From Methylophilaceae bacterium UBA7525 (GTDB lineage Bacteria; Pseudomonadota; Gammaproteobacteria; Burkholderiales; Methylophilaceae), in contig DLMX01000111.1 in NCBI GenBank assembly GCA_002479405.1, positions 6,689-30,980 on the forward strand: a stretch of DNA of 24,292 nucleotides, read 5' to 3'. The notes below the pieces were generated by a model. That model was not told where the DNA came from, ran no database searches, and was given only the letters and a program-made list of their open reading frames with translations. This document shows, piece after piece, positions 23,820 to 24,292 of this stretch. Each line of letters starts with the position of its first letter. Positions within the stretch are counted from its first letter, which is position 1. Position numbers and translations under genes: made by a program.

Positions 23820-24292
23820 ATGAAACTCGCCACCTGGAACGTCAACTCGCTCAATGTCCGCCTGCCGCACGTGCTGGAATGGATCGCCGCCGAAAAACCC
23901 GATGTGCTCTGCCTGCAGGAAACCAAGCAGGAGGATTCCAAATTCCCCTACGACGCATTGAAAGAAGCCGGCTACAACGCCATCCACAGCGGCCAGAAAA
24001 CCTATAACGGCGTCGCCATCCTCAGCCCGCACGTCATCGAAAACCCGGCCTTCGGCATCCCCGAATTCGCCGACGAGCAAAAGCGCGTAGTGAGCGCTGA
24101 CATCAACGGCATCCGCATCATCTGCGCCTATATCCCCAACGGCCAAAGCCTGGAATCGGAAAAATACCAGTACAAACTGAACTGGCTGCAAGCGCTCACC
24201 AACCACCTTGCAGCCGAGCTGCAACAGTATCCGCGGCTGGCGTTACTCGGTGATTACAACATCGCGCCGGAAGACCGCGACGTGCACGACCC
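23820..24292 (+). CDS. xthA: exodeoxyribonuclease III, 5' part (cut by window end)
   Basis: The first 157 residues of an exonuclease III/AP endonuclease are present, and the frame is open to the last base. It repairs abasic sites and trims 3' ends in the cytoplasm. Active-site residues expected from E. coli are seen: Asn7, Glu34 in LQETK, Tyr104 in AYIPNG, and Asp145 and Asn147 in GDYNIAPEDRD. The ATG is at 23820-23822; no clear Shine-Dalgarno site precedes it. It is divergent from the efflux operon. About 100 C-terminal residues should lie beyond the window. Confidence 0.95.
   Translation, partial: MKLATWNVNSLNVRLPHVLEWIAAEKPDVLCLQETKQEDSKFPYDALKEAGYNAIHSGQKTYNGVAILSPHVIENPAFGIPEFADEQKRVVSADINGIRIICAYIPNGQSLESEKYQYKLNWLQALTNHLAAELQQYPRLALLGDYNIAPEDRDVHD

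Noticed and set aside
23700..24224. Minus-strand open frame of 174 codons opposite xthA
   Set aside because: It is antisense to a clear exonuclease III coding sequence with intact active-site residues.
1..24292. CRISPR arrays, insertion sequences, tRNA or rRNA genes
   Set aside because: Reading both strands showed no regularly spaced long repeats, transposase motifs, or structural RNA signatures.

Overview
The window looks like chromosomal DNA of a Gram-negative bacterium, most likely a betaproteobacterium (perhaps Nitrosomonadales/Gallionellaceae; the lineage is an inference). The evidence is an LPS biogenesis block (kdsD-kdsC-lptC-lptA-lptB) running directly into rpoN, hpf, hprK, rapZ, a mannose-type EIIA, ptsH and ptsI. 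This arrangement, with HPr kinase in a Gram-negative, is typical of Betaproteobacteria. No rRNA, tRNA, CRISPR array, insertion sequence or prophage gene was seen. Almost all of the DNA is coding.

Region 1 (19-3306, minus strand) is a tight four-gene operon. In transcription order it encodes the Memo-family protein (amrB), the AMMECR1-family protein (amrA), a radical SAM enzyme (amrS) and an alpha/beta hydrolase. The first three form the 'AmmeMemoRadiSam' trio, a widespread set to my knowledge without an established biochemical role. This is the best candidate here for an undescribed system, and the hydrolase may be a fourth part. A good promoter candidate lies upstream of amrB. A ThiO-like glycine oxidase gene follows on the same strand (3456-4532).

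Region 2 (4533-4718) is a divergent regulatory region between thiO and kdsD. It holds three 10-bp tandem repeats, a 12-bp palindrome, and a -10-like box so close to the kdsD ATG that the mRNA could be leaderless.

Region 3 (4719-17122, plus strand) is a 12.4-kb co-directional block. It covers Kdo precursor synthesis (kdsD, kdsC), LPS transport (lptC, lptA, lptB), sigma-54, ribosome hibernation factor, then the regulatory phosphotransferase system (HprK, RapZ, EIIA, HPr with His15 and Ser46, EI). A DUF4870 membrane protein and oligopeptidase A follow, and the block ends at a hairpin terminator. No ptsN lies between hpf and hprK.

Region 4 (17235-23635, minus strand) is a four-gene export operon: an outer-membrane factor lipoprotein, a YhiI-like membrane-fusion protein, an RbbA-like protein with two ATPase domains and a permease, and a YhhJ-like permease. 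The genes overlap or nearly touch, so they probably form one envelope-spanning efflux machine. Divergent from it, after an inverted repeat, begins an exonuclease III gene (23820 onward) cut by the window end.
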